Shown one piece after another: positions 21,971-31,364 of a stretch of DNA of 64,000 nt. This DNA is from Streptococcus parasuis (GTDB lineage: Bacteria; Bacillota; Bacilli; Lactobacillales; Streptococcaceae). Position numbers and translations under genes: made by a program. The stretch is from the NCBI RefSeq assembly GCF_021654455.1, contig NZ_AP024276.1, forward strand, positions 1,674,001 through 1,738,000, written 5' to 3'. Each line of letters begins with the position of its first letter. The stretch's first letter is position 1. The notes below the pieces were generated by a model. It ran no database searches. It was not told where the DNA came from and saw only the letters and a list, made by a program, of their open reading frames with translations.

Positions 21971-23323
21971 TTATTTACTTAACTCCTCATAGGTTTGTAG
22001 GAATACATCGCCACGAACCTCAAAATTAGGATACATATCCCAACTTGCATTTGCGGGGCTCAAAAGGACAACATCCCCTGGTTCAGCAATTTCAAAGGCC
22101 TTACGAGTAGCATCCGCAATCTCATCAGCCGAAATATAGTCAACACCAGCTTTTTCAGCAGCCCGTTGCACACGTGGTGCTGACTGACCTAAGATAACCA
22201 TCTTCTTCAAGCCTACAAGATCTGATACTAAATCATCAAATTCATTGCCACGATCCAAACCGCCCGCAATCAATACTACCTTTTGATTATCAAAGCCTGA
22301 AAGAGCTTTTTGAGTTGCTAATATATTGGTAGACTTGCTATCGTTATAGAATGACACATCGTTTATTTTACCAACAAACTGTAGGCGGTGTTTCACACCA
22401 CCAAATGCAGACAAACTCTCTTGAATCGCCTGATTGGTTACTCCCAAAATCTTGGCAACTGCAATGGTAGCCAAGGCATTTTCGATATTATGAGCTCCTG
22501 GGACACCCAGCTGATCTGCATCCATGACATATTCACCCTTGAAGTACAATTTTCCATCAGCTAAATAGGCACCATCCACCTCTTCCAAGGTTGAAAATGG
22601 CACAACATTAGCTTTTGTATGTAGAGCCAATTCTTTGATTTCAGCTTGATTGACGTTCAAGACAATGAAATCCTCTTCTGTCATTTGACGTTGAATCATC
22701 CATTTCGCAGCCACGTAGTCTTCAAAAGTCCCATGATAATCAATATGGCTTGCAATCAAATTTGTCAGTACTGCAATATGAGGTCTGAACGATTCTGTTC
22801 CCATTAGTTGGAAAGAAGACAACTCCATAACCAAAGTATCGTCCTTTGTTGCTGTCTGTGCCACAGATGAAGCGGGATAGCCAATATTCCCACATAATTT
22901 AGCAGGTTTGTGTCCAGCATTTAAGACTTCAGCAATCATAGTGGTTGTAGTTGTTTTACCATTAGAGCCAGTAATGCCGACAATTGGAGCCTCTGAAATC
23001 AAATAAGCCAATTCAACCTCAGTCCACACAGGAATTTCTTTTTGCAAAGCCTTTTCAACCATCGGATTATCATAGCGAATACCTGGATTTTTCACAACAA
23101 GCGCAAAATCTTCATCCAGTAAATCCAAGGGATGACTTCCACAAATGACACGAATCCCTTCTTCCAACAATGATTGTGCCGTCGGATTTTCATCAAATGG
23201 TTTTCCATCATTCACTGTCACAATCGCCCCCAATTTATCCAATAAACGAGCAGCTGATTCCCCAGATTTTGCCAATCCCAAAACTAATACTTTTTTATTT
23301 TTAAACTGTTCAATCATTTTCAT
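21971..23323 (-). CDS. murD: UDP-N-acetylmuramoylalanine-D-glutamate ligase MurD
   Basis: A 450-residue Mur ligase adding D-glutamate to UDP-MurNAc-L-Ala. The N-terminal Rossmann region has [15 protein letters not shown], the ATP loop is [12 protein letters not shown], and the central [16 protein letters not shown] and C-terminal [10 protein letters not shown] motifs are intact. First gene of murD-murG-divIB; AAAGGT lies 7 nt before the ATG at 23323. The IS66 element is inserted about 120 nt upstream, beyond the promoter, so murD expression should be spared. Confidence 0.97.
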   Translation of the reverse strand: MKMIEQFKNKKVLVLGLAKSGESAARLLDKLGAIVTVNDGKPFDENPTAQSLLEEGIRVICGSHPLDLLDEDFALVVKNPGIRYDNPMVEKALQKEIPVWTEVELAYLISEAPIVGITGSNGKTTTTTMIAEVLNAGHKPAKLCGNIGYPASSVAQTATKDDTLVMELSSFQLMGTESFRPHIAVLTNLIASHIDYHGTFEDYVAAKWMIQRQMTEEDFIVLNVNQAEIKELALHTKANVVPFSTLEEVDGAYLADGKLYFKGEYVMDADQLGVPGAHNIENALATIAVAKILGVTNQAIQESLSAFGGVKHRLQFVGKINDVSFYNDSKSTNILATQKALSGFDNQKVVLIAGGLDRGNEFDDLVSDLVGLKKMVILGQSAPRVQRAAEKAGVDYISADEIADATRKAFEIAEPGDVVLLSPANASWDMYPNFEVRGDVFLQTYEELSK

Positions 23324-23352
23324 ATACTTTACCTTTGACTTTCTAACACTTT

Positions 23353-23381
23353 ATTTTACCTTGAAATAGCACCATTTTCAA
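23353..23381 (-). promoter_or_regulatory. Promoter of murD-murG-divIB
   Basis: Minus strand: -35 TTGAAA (23376-23381), 17-bp spacer, -10 TAAAAT (23353-23358), about 30 nt from the murD ATG. Confidence 0.75.
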
Positions 23382-23434
23382 GACATAGGGGTAGAAAGTC
23401 TATGTCAATTAGGTAACAACCCGTCATCAAATAG

Positions 23435-23442
23435 TAACCTTT
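23435..23442 (+). repeat. Target-site duplication, left copy
   Basis: TAACCTTT, identical to 25671-25678 on the far side of the IS66 element. Confidence 0.95.
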
Positions 23443-23522
23443 GTAAGCGCCCCATAACAAGGTACCTATCCAATCATTCACTCCTCCAGTATACTGTAAT
23501 TAAAAAACTGGAGGATTTTTTT

Positions 23523-23708
23523 ATGTCACAACCCATCGTCCCATTGACTGTTCCCAAATCGCGACGCTCTGAAAAGAAAAGCAGAAATGAGATCCTGATG
23601 AAGATTCGTCTCGAAAAAGTAGAACTCACTTTCTTTCACTCTATCAACCAAGAGATATTGGAAACAATCTTGGATAAGGTACTGTTCTATGACCATCCGA
23701 CTCAGTGA
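23523..23708 (+). CDS. IS66 accessory protein TnpA
   Basis: A 61-residue protein, the short first frame of the element, rich in Lys/Arg at its start (VPKSRRSEKKSRNEIL) and followed by a helix. Its end overlaps tnpB by 20 nt, as is normal in IS66. Its role in transposition is not defined; it is assigned by position and composition. Confidence 0.75.
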   Translation: MSQPIVPLTVPKSRRSEKKSRNEILMKIRLEKVELTFFHSINQEILETILDKVLFYDHPTQ

Positions 23709-24039
23709 TTTAGGTCAAGTCTACTTGGTTTGCGGGAAAACGGATATGCGTCAAGGGATTGATTCTCTCGCCTACCTTGTCAAAAGTCATTTCAATCTGG
23801 ATCCCTTCTCCGGTCAGGTCTATCTCTTCTGCGGAGGTCGAAAAGATCGATTCAAAGCTCTTTATTGGGATGGACAGGGATTTTGGTTATTGTATAAACG
23901 TTTTGAAAATGGGAAATTGACCTGGCCAAACAATGAAGAGGAGGTTAAGGCGCTAACTTCCGAGCAGGTGGACTGGCTCATGAAAGGATTTTCTATCAGT
24001 CCAAAAATAAATGTTTCAAAAAGTCGTGATTTCTATTGA
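23689..24039 (+). CDS. IS66 accessory protein TnpB (Orf2-like)
   Basis: A 116-residue IS66 Orf2 protein with the family motifs VYLVCGKTDMRQGIDSLA and VYLFCGGRKDRFKALYWDG plus GFWLLYKRFENG. Normal length and intact. TnpB is needed for efficient IS66 transposition, but its biochemical role is unclear. It overlaps tnpA and is followed 51 nt later by tnpC. Confidence 0.93.
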   Translation: MTIRLSDLGQVYLVCGKTDMRQGIDSLAYLVKSHFNLDPFSGQVYLFCGGRKDRFKALYWDGQGFWLLYKRFENGKLTWPNNEEEVKALTSEQVDWLMKGFSISPKINVSKSRDFY

Positions 24040-24090
24040 AATCATGGCTTTTCTTTGTGTATAATGAGATAAAAAGAAGGAGGTAAGTGC

Positions 24091-25603
24091 ATGGAGTCAC
24101 AAGATAAAGTGATTGAAAGTCTAACAAAAACCATTGAAATCATGACCAACGAATTGACCCTCCTTCGTGAACAGGTTGAGTATCTGAGACAGAAACTCTA
24201 CGGAAAATCATCAGAGAAGGTTGTGTATCAACCCGGTCAGCTGAGCTTGTTTGGGGAGGAAAGCCTCCCTGAAGAAGAAGCTGACTTACCCAGTTGAAAC
24301 AGAAACAATTACCTATAAACGTAAGAAAGCTAAGGGAGTTCGTCAGGCTATTTTTAGTCAGTTCACTCCAGAGATTATTCATCATGAATTGCAGGGCGAA
24401 GACTGCACTTGTCCAGACTGTCATGGACAGTTGAAAGAGATTGGTTCTACTGTTCAACGGCAAGAGTTGGTCTTCATTCCCGCACAATTAAAGCGGATTG
24501 ACCATGTTCAACACGCATACAAGTGTCAGGCTTGTAGTCAGAAGAATCTGAGCGATAAGATTATCAAGGCTCCAGTTCCTAAGGCACCTTTGGCACACAG
24601 CTTGGGTTCAGCTTCTATCATCGCCCATACTATTCATCAGAAGTTCAATCTTAAGGTGCCCAATTACCGCCAGGAAGAGGACTGGCATAAGCTTGGTCTG
24701 CCAATCAGTCGGAAGGAAATAGCCAACTGGCACATCAAGTCTAGTCAGTATTATTTCGAACCGATTTATGACCTGTTGCACGAGAAATTGTTGGAGCAGC
24801 CTATTCTCCATGCGGATGAGACCTCCTACAAGGTCTTAGAAAATGATAGCCAGTTAACCTTCTACTGGACCTTCTTGTCTGGGAAACATGAGAAAAAGGG
24901 CATCACCCTCTATCATCATGACAAACGACGGAGCAGCTTAGTTGTGGAGAAATTTCTTGGAAATTATGCGGGCTACGTTCATTGTGACATGTGGAGTGCT
25001 TATCGTCAGTTAGACAAGGCACAGCTGGTTGGCTGTTGGGCTCATGTTAGACGAAAGTTCTTTGAAGCGACTCCTAAGAAGACAAACAAGACTTCTTTAG
25101 GAGCCAAGGGTTTAGCCTACTGCGACCGCCTGTTTGCCTTAGAGAATGACTGGGCAGACTTGTCTACTGAGGAACGGCTACATAAACGTCAGACAGAGTT
25201 GGCTCCTTTGATGGACGAATTCTTTGACTGGTGTCGCAATCAGGCCGTTTTGCCAGGCTCCAAATTGGGCACTGCAATAGAATATAGCCTCAACTACGAA
25301 ACCACTTTCCGAACCGTTCTCTCGGACGGTGACTTAGTCCTGTCTAACAATATGGCTGAGAGAGCAATGAAGACCTTAGTGATGGGCAGAAAAAATTGGC
25401 TTTTTTCTCAGAGCTTTGAGGGAGCCAAGTCGACAGCTGTCATTCTGAGTCTTTTGGAAACTGCTAAACGACACGGCCTTGATGCAGAAAAATATATGAC
25501 CTATCTTCTAGAACACTTACCTAACGAGGAGACGCTCGCAAAAAAAGAGGTGCTAGAGGCTTATTTGCCATGGAAGGAAAAAATTAAAAGAGCTTGTAAA
25601 TAG
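24091..25603 (+). pseudogene. IS66 transposase TnpC, frameshifted
   Basis: The DDE transposase is split into two overlapping frames, 24091-24297 and 24251-25603. The first gives the coiled-coil start (MESQDKVIESLTKTIEIM, LREQVEYLRQKLYGKSSEKV); the second continues with the zinc finger (CTCPDCHGQL, CQAC), and DDE elements ILHADETSY, HCDMWSAYRQ and NNMAERAMKTLVMGRKNW. One extra C in the CCC run at 24289-24291 explains the break: with two C the frame reads EEADLPVETETI through the junction. It is either a real mutation, a sequencing error, or slippage; I expect inactivation. Confidence 0.88.
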
Positions 25604-25643
25604 AAAAAAGGCTCCAGGGTCGACATGACTTTGGAGCTTTTTT
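25604..25643 (+). terminator. Terminator at the end of the IS66 genes
   Basis: AAAGGCTCCA and TTGGAGCTTTTTT form an A/T-flanked stem just after the tnpC stop, inside the right end of the element; it can act in both directions. Confidence 0.75.
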
Positions 25644-25670
25644 CAATATACTTTATTATTGGGCGCTTAC

Positions 25671-25678
25671 TAACCTTT
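25671..25678 (+). repeat. Target-site duplication, right copy
   Basis: TAACCTTT, identical to 23435-23442. Confidence 0.95.
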
Positions 25679-25739
25679 ACGAAATTTGATGAAATCAAAA
25701 AAGAGGGAGTGACCTTCCCCCTCTTTACATAGATGATCT

Positions 25740-28700
25740 TTATTTCAATCCATCCTTCGTATATTGAGCATCCAATTTGAAATCAAAACCAACTGCAGAT
25801 GGAAATTGTACATTGCTATTTGGTTTATTGAAAAGAATTTTCACATTCTTTTCTGCATATTCTTCTGGTAAGTCAATAAAGAAATGACCATCATTTCCTT
25901 TTATCATTGGTTTTCCAGGCCATGCTCCAAGGGGACTTTGAATCGGATTTCCATAATATGCATAGACATTGGCAGCATCCCAGCCACCAGGATTTTCAAA
26001 CTGAATCCGGGTATATCCGTCCTCTGGTAGGACAGGATAATGGTTCCCAGTCTGATCATACAAATGTCCTAACTCAATCGTAAAGCCAGCTTGATTTTGC
26101 GCAGGATATTGTACCTTAGTCTCAGGATTATTGAAAATAATTCTTCCCCCCACCAAATCAGCAGACAATTCAATATAGTAGCCATGCTCATCTTTGGTCA
26201 TCTCTTTCCCTGGCCAAGTGCCAACAACAGGTTGACCTTTTTGGTCATAAACATAGGCATAGACCTTGTTCCATTTCTGAGGATTGCTGAAATACACACG
26301 AGTAGCGATTTTTTCCTCATCTGCACTCACTTTGGTTCCAACTTCGACAACTTTTGGAGTTGGTTCCGTTACAACCACTTCCTTCACTTTTTCACGACTA
26401 GCTTCAACCCCATTTTTATAGGTCACTTTATAGGTAATCTCTTTGCTACCAGCTTTTCCTTCAGAAAGGGTATTGGTCACACCCTTGTCCACTTCAGGGT
26501 TTTCCACCGTTTTCGTTTCAAATGGAATGGATTCTGTAACAACCTCCTCTTTAACCGTAACTTCTTCTGCCACTTTCAAACCAGTCTTAGAATAGGTTCC
26601 TTTTGCAACAAAATCAAAACCAACAGACTGAGGGTATTGGGCTCCCTTGTTATTGCTGAATAAAACTTTCACACCCAATGTGCTGTATGTTGAAGGTACA
26701 TTTAGAGCATATGCACCTGATGCCTCTTTCGTCATCTTAGTGCCCGGCCATGCTCCAAGAAGGTGGTTGCCTTTAGCATCATACATATAGGCATAGACAT
26801 CTGTCCAATTGTCTGGATTATCGAAATAGATTGTCGTTTGAGTAATTGGCTCCTCTTTCGGCTCTTCTGGAAGCTCCACCGCTTTTTTCGTGATGGTATA
26901 GGTTTTTGTAACGGACTGGTTATCCAATGATGTCGCAGTCAATGTCAATGTTACACTACTACCTGCTGCCAAATTTTGACCAACTGTAATGGTTTGTCCG
27001 TTGCTGAATGTGACAGCAGAACCATTTCCTAGCTTGTAAGAAGCCGTCTTCGCATTGGCTACTTCCAATGTCAATGTTGTAGTATCAGAGATGTCAATTG
27101 TATCCGTAGATTGATCTTTCACTCCAAGAACAACAGGTTTCACCGGCACTTCCTTCACCGTCACTTGACAAGTCGCCACATGTGAACCATCAACTGTTGT
27201 AACAGTTATTTCCGTTTTTCCAGCCTTGATTGCTTTTACAAGACCATCCGGTGACACAGTCGCAATATCTGACTGACTAGAAGTCCATGTCAATCGTTTA
27301 TTGGTCGCATCACTTGGTGTAACTGTTGCTGTTAGTTGTTCCGATTGATCAATATCAAGCTCTAAACTTGCTTGATTCAAGGTCACACCCTCTACCGCCT
27401 TCACGTCAGCAGACTCATAGTTTGACCATGAAGATGAACCAAAATTATAGAGAGTTTTTGCCACATCAATTGTCAAATCTTTGGTTTGTTGGCTACCGTT
27501 ATTAAAGATAATCTTGTCGTAATTAGTCTCAGGAGACAATTCAATACTATAGATTCCATCTCCTAAAGCAACCATGGATTCACCTGGCCAAGCAGCATTT
27601 TTCTGAATTGGATTGCTGGTTGAATCCCATGCATAGGCATTTACTGTCGACCAATTAGCCGTATTTTTGAAGTAAATGGTTGTTGCATTCGTATTCTTCT
27701 CAACGGTTACTTCACATTGAGCCTTATGATTGCCATACCGACTTGTCACCGTAATCGTTGCTGTACCAGGTTTCAGAGCAGTCACTTTTCCAGACTCATC
27801 CACCTTAGCCACTGTTGGATCCGAGCTTTCCCAAACCACCTCAGGATAAGTGGTATTTTCTGGTTCAACCCTAGCCTGTAATTGTTCCGATTCCTTGGTC
27901 AATAGAGTCAGACTCTTCTTATTTAATGTGATAGAGGTTGGCTTGATAATGTCTGGATTTTCTTCAACCGTCACTTGAATCGTTTTCTCAATGCCATTTG
28001 TGGTTTTTACAGTTACTGTCGTTTTCCCTACAGATACACCGGTAATTTCACCATTTGAAACCGTCGCAATATCTGGATTTTTTGAAGTCCATTTTACAAT
28101 AGGAGAGGCACCCACAGGACTTACTTTAGCCGTTACTTTTGCAGAAGTTGCTTCCTTGATGGTAACGGATGACGTGCTCACTTCCAAGTTTGTAGGTTCT
28201 ACAACTGAAATTTGGCCATTATCAATCGGTGCAACTGCGCCACCATCAGTCAAATATTGACCATTCGGAATGACACGGCCTGGGGCAGGTGTCTTGCTTG
28301 TATTCAACACATAGACCTTCATGTTTCCTTTACCAGAAACTTGAGCTGTCAAAGTGCCATTTGACACTACTTTTGTATCGCCTGTCACAGCATCTACATA
28401 GGTACCATTTGGGATTCCTGAGAAGGTTGCATTGCCTGAAATAGCCACCAAGGCAAAACTATCTGTCTTATCGTCTGTATACCGTCTCTTGAAAGCCATA
28501 TTTCCTGAGATACCATCAGTAGAATATTGCCCTTTTCTAAGAGCAGGAATGGCTTGGCGGAGACGATTGAGACGAATGATATGTTGAGAAAGAGGAGCCT
28601 GTAAAGTCTCAGCAACTTTTCCACTCAGATTTCCAAATTCTGTAAAGTCTGTCGTATCGACAGTCCCTTCAAGGTAATCCCCGTAATAAGCACGACCTGT

Positions 28701-30197
28701 TGCACTTAAAGGTGCATTTGGCCCAACATCTATTGGTTTTCCAGCTTGAAACTCTACTTCACTACCATAGTAAAGCGTCGGAATCCCACGGAATGTAAAC
28801 ATCAATGAGAGATTTTCTGCCCAAGCATCTGTACCACCATTGTAACGAACTGTTTGAGAATTATCTGGTCCATAATCGTGTGAATCAACGTAAACCACAT
28901 TCCAGGTCGCATCGTTGAAATAACGATCCTGCGATTTTGCCGTATTGAAGGCTTGGTTGGCATTGTTAAAGGACCAGTGCATTTGGAAATCAATCGCACC
29001 AAGATCTGATTTTTGAGAATAATCTGTTGCATGGTAATCATTGCCATTCAAAAACGCATTGGAAGAAGTCGGTTGATTCCCTGTATTCATATGGTCAAGA
29101 TAGTGAGATTCGACAAGCTTTTCATTGGTCGCCAAATCGGTATCGCTCCATCTTGCCTTATAACTTGCATCCGTATCCCAAGTGTAGAAAGAGGTTGAAA
29201 TCGGCGGAGCATCACGGTACCAGACATCGTGACCTTTTGTACAAATCTCCCCGAACATATAAAAATCATTGTTCCCATTCGCTTCAGCTGCCCCTTGTAA
29301 CTGAGGAAGGAAAGTCGTATTTAAGGTCAAACGAGATAAATGCTTCACCGTATCTACACGGAAGCCATCCACACCCATATTGATGTATTTCTTATAAGCA
29401 TCAATGAGGTAATTGTAAACCAGCGGATTTTCCGTTTCCAAATCAAAACAGTCATCCGCAATCGTTTTCCGCTGGGCTTCATAGTTATCCCAGTCACCGC
29501 CTCCCGCAAACCCATTATGGTGGTAAATATTGAGCGGATCTCCTGTACCATTCATAACTACCTTGTTGCGAGTTGGATAATCATTGCTAGAAATTTGGGT
29601 TTTCAGACTTTCTCCACCCAGTTCGTTCAGGCCTTCTTCACCAAAATTGGAAGTATGGTTGAAAACTACGTCCTGTATAATTTTCATCCCCTTGGCATGC
29701 ACGGCATCAATCAGAGTTTGATAATCAACCCCATTGGATTCGTACCGATAGTCCACCGCATTAAAATTAGAAGCATGGTAACCATGATAGTCATAGCCAG
29801 AATTGTTTTGGACAACAGGGGTAATCCAAATAGCCGTGAATCCCAATGCTTTAATGTAGTCTAACTGTTCAATTAAGCCAGCAAAGTCACCACGCCAGGA
29901 TGGATCACTTTCAGGATTACTGGCCTTCTTGTCTTCAGACGTGCGGGCATTATTGCTTGAGTCACCATCATAAAAACGAGTTGTAATCAAAAAATAAATG
30001 GTTTCATCCCGAAAATCCGTCCGTGAATTGGCATAGAGAATCCCCCGATCTTTCGCTGACAAAATACCTGTATTTTGAGTATTTGCAGAGACGGTCTGTG
30101 AATACAGGGGAAGCATGTTTAGAACGATAGTACTCGCCCCAAGCACCATTGACATGGTTAGCCTTGTTACTTTACTAGCAAACTGTTTCTTTTTCAT
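25740..30197 (-). CDS. Secreted GH13 alpha-amylase with Ig-like and four CBM26 starch-binding modules
   Basis: A 1485-residue secreted glucan hydrolase. The signal peptide ends at VSA (residue 38). The GH13 barrel has region I DVVFNH (176-181), nucleophile D282 in GFRVDTVKHL, acid/base E317 in FGEI, and H440-D441 in VYVDSHD. After the barrel come BIG2-type Ig domains (patterns like VTLNQASLELDIDQSEQL) and CBM26 modules recognised by YFxNxxxW..VYAY...WPG: one between Ig domains and three near the C terminus. There is no LPxTG signal, so attachment must be by binding or it is released. A cre-like box lies upstream and AAGGTGA precedes the ATG. It is much longer than simple amylases because of the binding modules. 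Confidence 0.92.
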   Translation of the reverse strand: MKKKQFASKVTRLTMSMVLGASTIVLNMLPLYSQTVSANTQNTGILSAKDRGILYANSRTDFRDETIYFLITTRFYDGDSSNNARTSEDKKASNPESDPSWRGDFAGLIEQLDYIKALGFTAIWITPVVQNNSGYDYHGYHASNFNAVDYRYESNGVDYQTLIDAVHAKGMKIIQDVVFNHTSNFGEEGLNELGGESLKTQISSNDYPTRNKVVMNGTGDPLNIYHHNGFAGGGDWDNYEAQRKTIADDCFDLETENPLVYNYLIDAYKKYINMGVDGFRVDTVKHLSRLTLNTTFLPQLQGAAEANGNNDFYMFGEICTKGHDVWYRDAPPISTSFYTWDTDASYKARWSDTDLATNEKLVESHYLDHMNTGNQPTSSNAFLNGNDYHATDYSQKSDLGAIDFQMHWSFNNANQAFNTAKSQDRYFNDATWNVVYVDSHDYGPDNSQTVRYNGGTDAWAENLSLMFTFRGIPTLYYGSEVEFQAGKPIDVGPNAPLSATGRAYYGDYLEGTVDTTDFTEFGNLSGKVAETLQAPLSQHIIRLNRLRQAIPALRKGQYSTDGISGNMAFKRRYTDDKTDSFALVAISGNATFSGIPNGTYVDAVTGDTKVVSNGTLTAQVSGKGNMKVYVLNTSKTPAPGRVIPNGQYLTDGGAVAPIDNGQISVVEPTNLEVSTSSVTIKEATSAKVTAKVSPVGASPIVKWTSKNPDIATVSNGEITGVSVGKTTVTVKTTNGIEKTIQVTVEENPDIIKPTSITLNKKSLTLLTKESEQLQARVEPENTTYPEVVWESSDPTVAKVDESGKVTALKPGTATITVTSRYGNHKAQCEVTVEKNTNATTIYFKNTANWSTVNAYAWDSTSNPIQKNAAWPGESMVALGDGIYSIELSPETNYDKIIFNNGSQQTKDLTIDVAKTLYNFGSSSWSNYESADVKAVEGVTLNQASLELDIDQSEQLTATVTPSDATNKRLTWTSSQSDIATVSPDGLVKAIKAGKTEITVTTVDGSHVATCQVTVKEVPVKPVVLGVKDQSTDTIDISDTTTLTLEVANAKTASYKLGNGSAVTFSNGQTITVGQNLAAGSSVTLTLTATSLDNQSVTKTYTITKKAVELPEEPKEEPITQTTIYFDNPDNWTDVYAYMYDAKGNHLLGAWPGTKMTKEASGAYALNVPSTYSTLGVKVLFSNNKGAQYPQSVGFDFVAKGTYSKTGLKVAEEVTVKEEVVTESIPFETKTVENPEVDKGVTNTLSEGKAGSKEITYKVTYKNGVEASREKVKEVVVTEPTPKVVEVGTKVSADEEKIATRVYFSNPQKWNKVYAYVYDQKGQPVVGTWPGKEMTKDEHGYYIELSADLVGGRIIFNNPETKVQYPAQNQAGFTIELGHLYDQTGNHYPVLPEDGYTRIQFENPGGWDAANVYAYYGNPIQSPLGAWPGKPMIKGNDGHFFIDLPEEYAEKNVKILFNKPNSNVQFPSAVGFDFKLDAQYTKDGLK

Positions 30198-30275
30198 TCG
30201 TCACCTTTTTAAACATTCTTTTATCTCCAACAATTAGGAAGCACTTTACAGTCTTCCTAAAACCAAACAAAATCG

Positions 30276-30289
30276 TGCAACCGTTTTCA
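30276..30289 (-). promoter_or_regulatory. Candidate CcpA cre site upstream of the amylase
   Basis: Minus strand reads TGAAAACGGTTGCA, which fits the catabolite-response consensus TGWNANCGNTNWCA at 13 of 14 positions. It lies about 80 nt upstream of the ATG, in the promoter region. Repression of starch degradation by glucose is the expected role. I could not place the -10 with confidence. Confidence 0.65.
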
Positions 30290-30300
30290 TTTTAGCTCAA

Positions 30301-30348
30301 AAAATAAAGTGGACCGATTTATCATTATCGGAACAGCCACTTTATTTT
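30301..30348 (-). terminator. Terminator of the pilus operon (long perfect stem)
   Basis: AAAATAAAGTGG (30301-30312) and CCACTTTATTTT (30337-30348) pair over 12 bp with no mismatch, enclosing an inner CCGAT/ATCGG stem (30314-30318 with 30327-30331). On the minus strand it ends in ATTTTTT. It separates the sortase gene from the amylase. The sequence from 30349 to 30467 between it and the sortase stop holds nothing else that I recognise. Confidence 0.7.
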
Positions 30349-30467
30349 ATGGATTTTCTTAGAATAAATTAAGTTATACCGAGACAAGCAATCAAAATGA
30401 ATTCCTATCTCAAAGTGAAGTCATCATCCATTTTCGTCATTAAAAATTTTGAGTCCGCCGTCTTGGG

Positions 30468-31334
30468 CTATGAACGTGTAGGAGAAGATTTACGGCTTCT
30501 TCTAAATTTTCTAAATATGACTATCAGGATAAGGAACAATACTAATCCTATTATCACTATCGGCATAAAGGTGTAGTAGTCTACCTTGGCTTCTTTCTCT
30601 TCGCTTTCCATTAACTCAGCGACGTAAGGAACCCGGTGACCACGAACGAGCAGGCGATGACTGTTAATCATGTAAGGTGTACAGGTGACAAGGGTAATGT
30701 AATCTTGCCCTTGTTCAATCTGCAAACTACTAACATCTGTCGGCTCTACAACTTTGATATCGTCCACTTGGTAGGCATGTATCTCAGCTTCCCCAAGCTC
30801 AATATAAAAGTGATCCCCCTTTACCAAATCTGGTAAATCTGTAAAGAGTTTTGCCTCCGTCAGACCACGGTGACCAGAAATCACAGAGTGAGTAGACTCC
30901 CCTCCTATGGGAAATGAAGTCCCTTCCAGATAGCTAGCCCCTTTAGCCAGAAACGCTTCTGTTGTCTGATCAAAAATAGGCAAGCGCACCGCTATCTTAG
31001 GAATAGAAATTACTCCGATGATATGATCTTCGTAGATAACCTTTGTCTGCTCAATTTCTTTGGCTTCTTCCGAAAATGGATCAAAGCCTGGAGAGATATT
31101 TTGATAGGCAAACTGCCTATTCATCTCCTCCATTTTTTCAAGTTGTTGTTGGTACTCTTCTTTACTTTTTTGATTGGCTTCTGCCTGATAATGACGAATC
31201 AACTGTTGATTGATCAGGTCATTTAAAGAGTTCCGAACAAATGGGTAGGAGAGAACGCCTAGACCAGCAACCAAAATCAATACCATGATTGTATCAATTA
31301 TTTTTCGCTTGACGTTTTTTCTGGTGCGAGCCAT
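30468..31334 (-). CDS. Class C (pilin-polymerising) sortase
   Basis: A 288-residue sortase with an N-terminal membrane segment (IMVLILVAGLGVLSYPFV), the catalytic His in VISGHRGL, the TLVTCTPY cysteine motif, and the arginine in LLVRGHRV. A second hydrophobic segment near the C terminus (FMPIVIIGLVLFLILIVIF) with a basic tail marks class C. Class C enzymes join pilins through a lysine and the LPxTG threonine. It ends the pilin-pilin-sortase operon, with GGGAGGTGAG before its start. S. suis has several srt pilus clusters; I cannot say which letter this is. Confidence 0.95.
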   Translation of the reverse strand: MARTRKNVKRKIIDTIMVLILVAGLGVLSYPFVRNSLNDLINQQLIRHYQAEANQKSKEEYQQQLEKMEEMNRQFAYQNISPGFDPFSEEAKEIEQTKVIYEDHIIGVISIPKIAVRLPIFDQTTEAFLAKGASYLEGTSFPIGGESTHSVISGHRGLTEAKLFTDLPDLVKGDHFYIELGEAEIHAYQVDDIKVVEPTDVSSLQIEQGQDYITLVTCTPYMINSHRLLVRGHRVPYVAELMESEEKEAKVDYYTFMPIVIIGLVLFLILIVIFRKFRRSRKSSPTRS

Positions 31335-31364
31335 GTTCTCACCTCCCTTTTCATTTAATTATTA

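Larger units (their letters stand above)
23443..25670 (+). mobile_element. IS66-family insertion sequence, 2228 bp, complete ends
   Basis: The left end GTAAGCGCCCCATAA (23443) and the right end, read from the other strand, GTAAGCGCCCAATAA (25670) are imperfect inverted repeats starting with the GTAA typical of IS66. The flanks are identical 8-mers, TAACCTTT at 23435-23442 and 25671-25678, an exact target duplication of the size IS66 elements make. Inside are three genes in the IS66 order tnpA-tnpB-tnpC. tnpC is frameshifted, so this copy may not move by itself. Clean ends and duplication indicate a simple, fairly recent insertion. Confidence 0.95.

Noticed and set aside
24091-25603. Programmed frameshifting to make TnpC
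   Set aside because: IS66 tnpC is normally one frame and removing one C restores it exactly; mutation or error is simpler, though slippage on CCC is not excluded.
26091-26663. 190-codon plus-strand frame opposite the amylase
   Set aside because: It is the reverse shadow of repeated CBM26/Ig-like coding sequence, with no start signals.
29340-29864. Plus-strand frame of 174 codons in the amylase catalytic region
   Set aside because: Antisense shadow of conserved GH13 motifs; no promoter or ribosome site.
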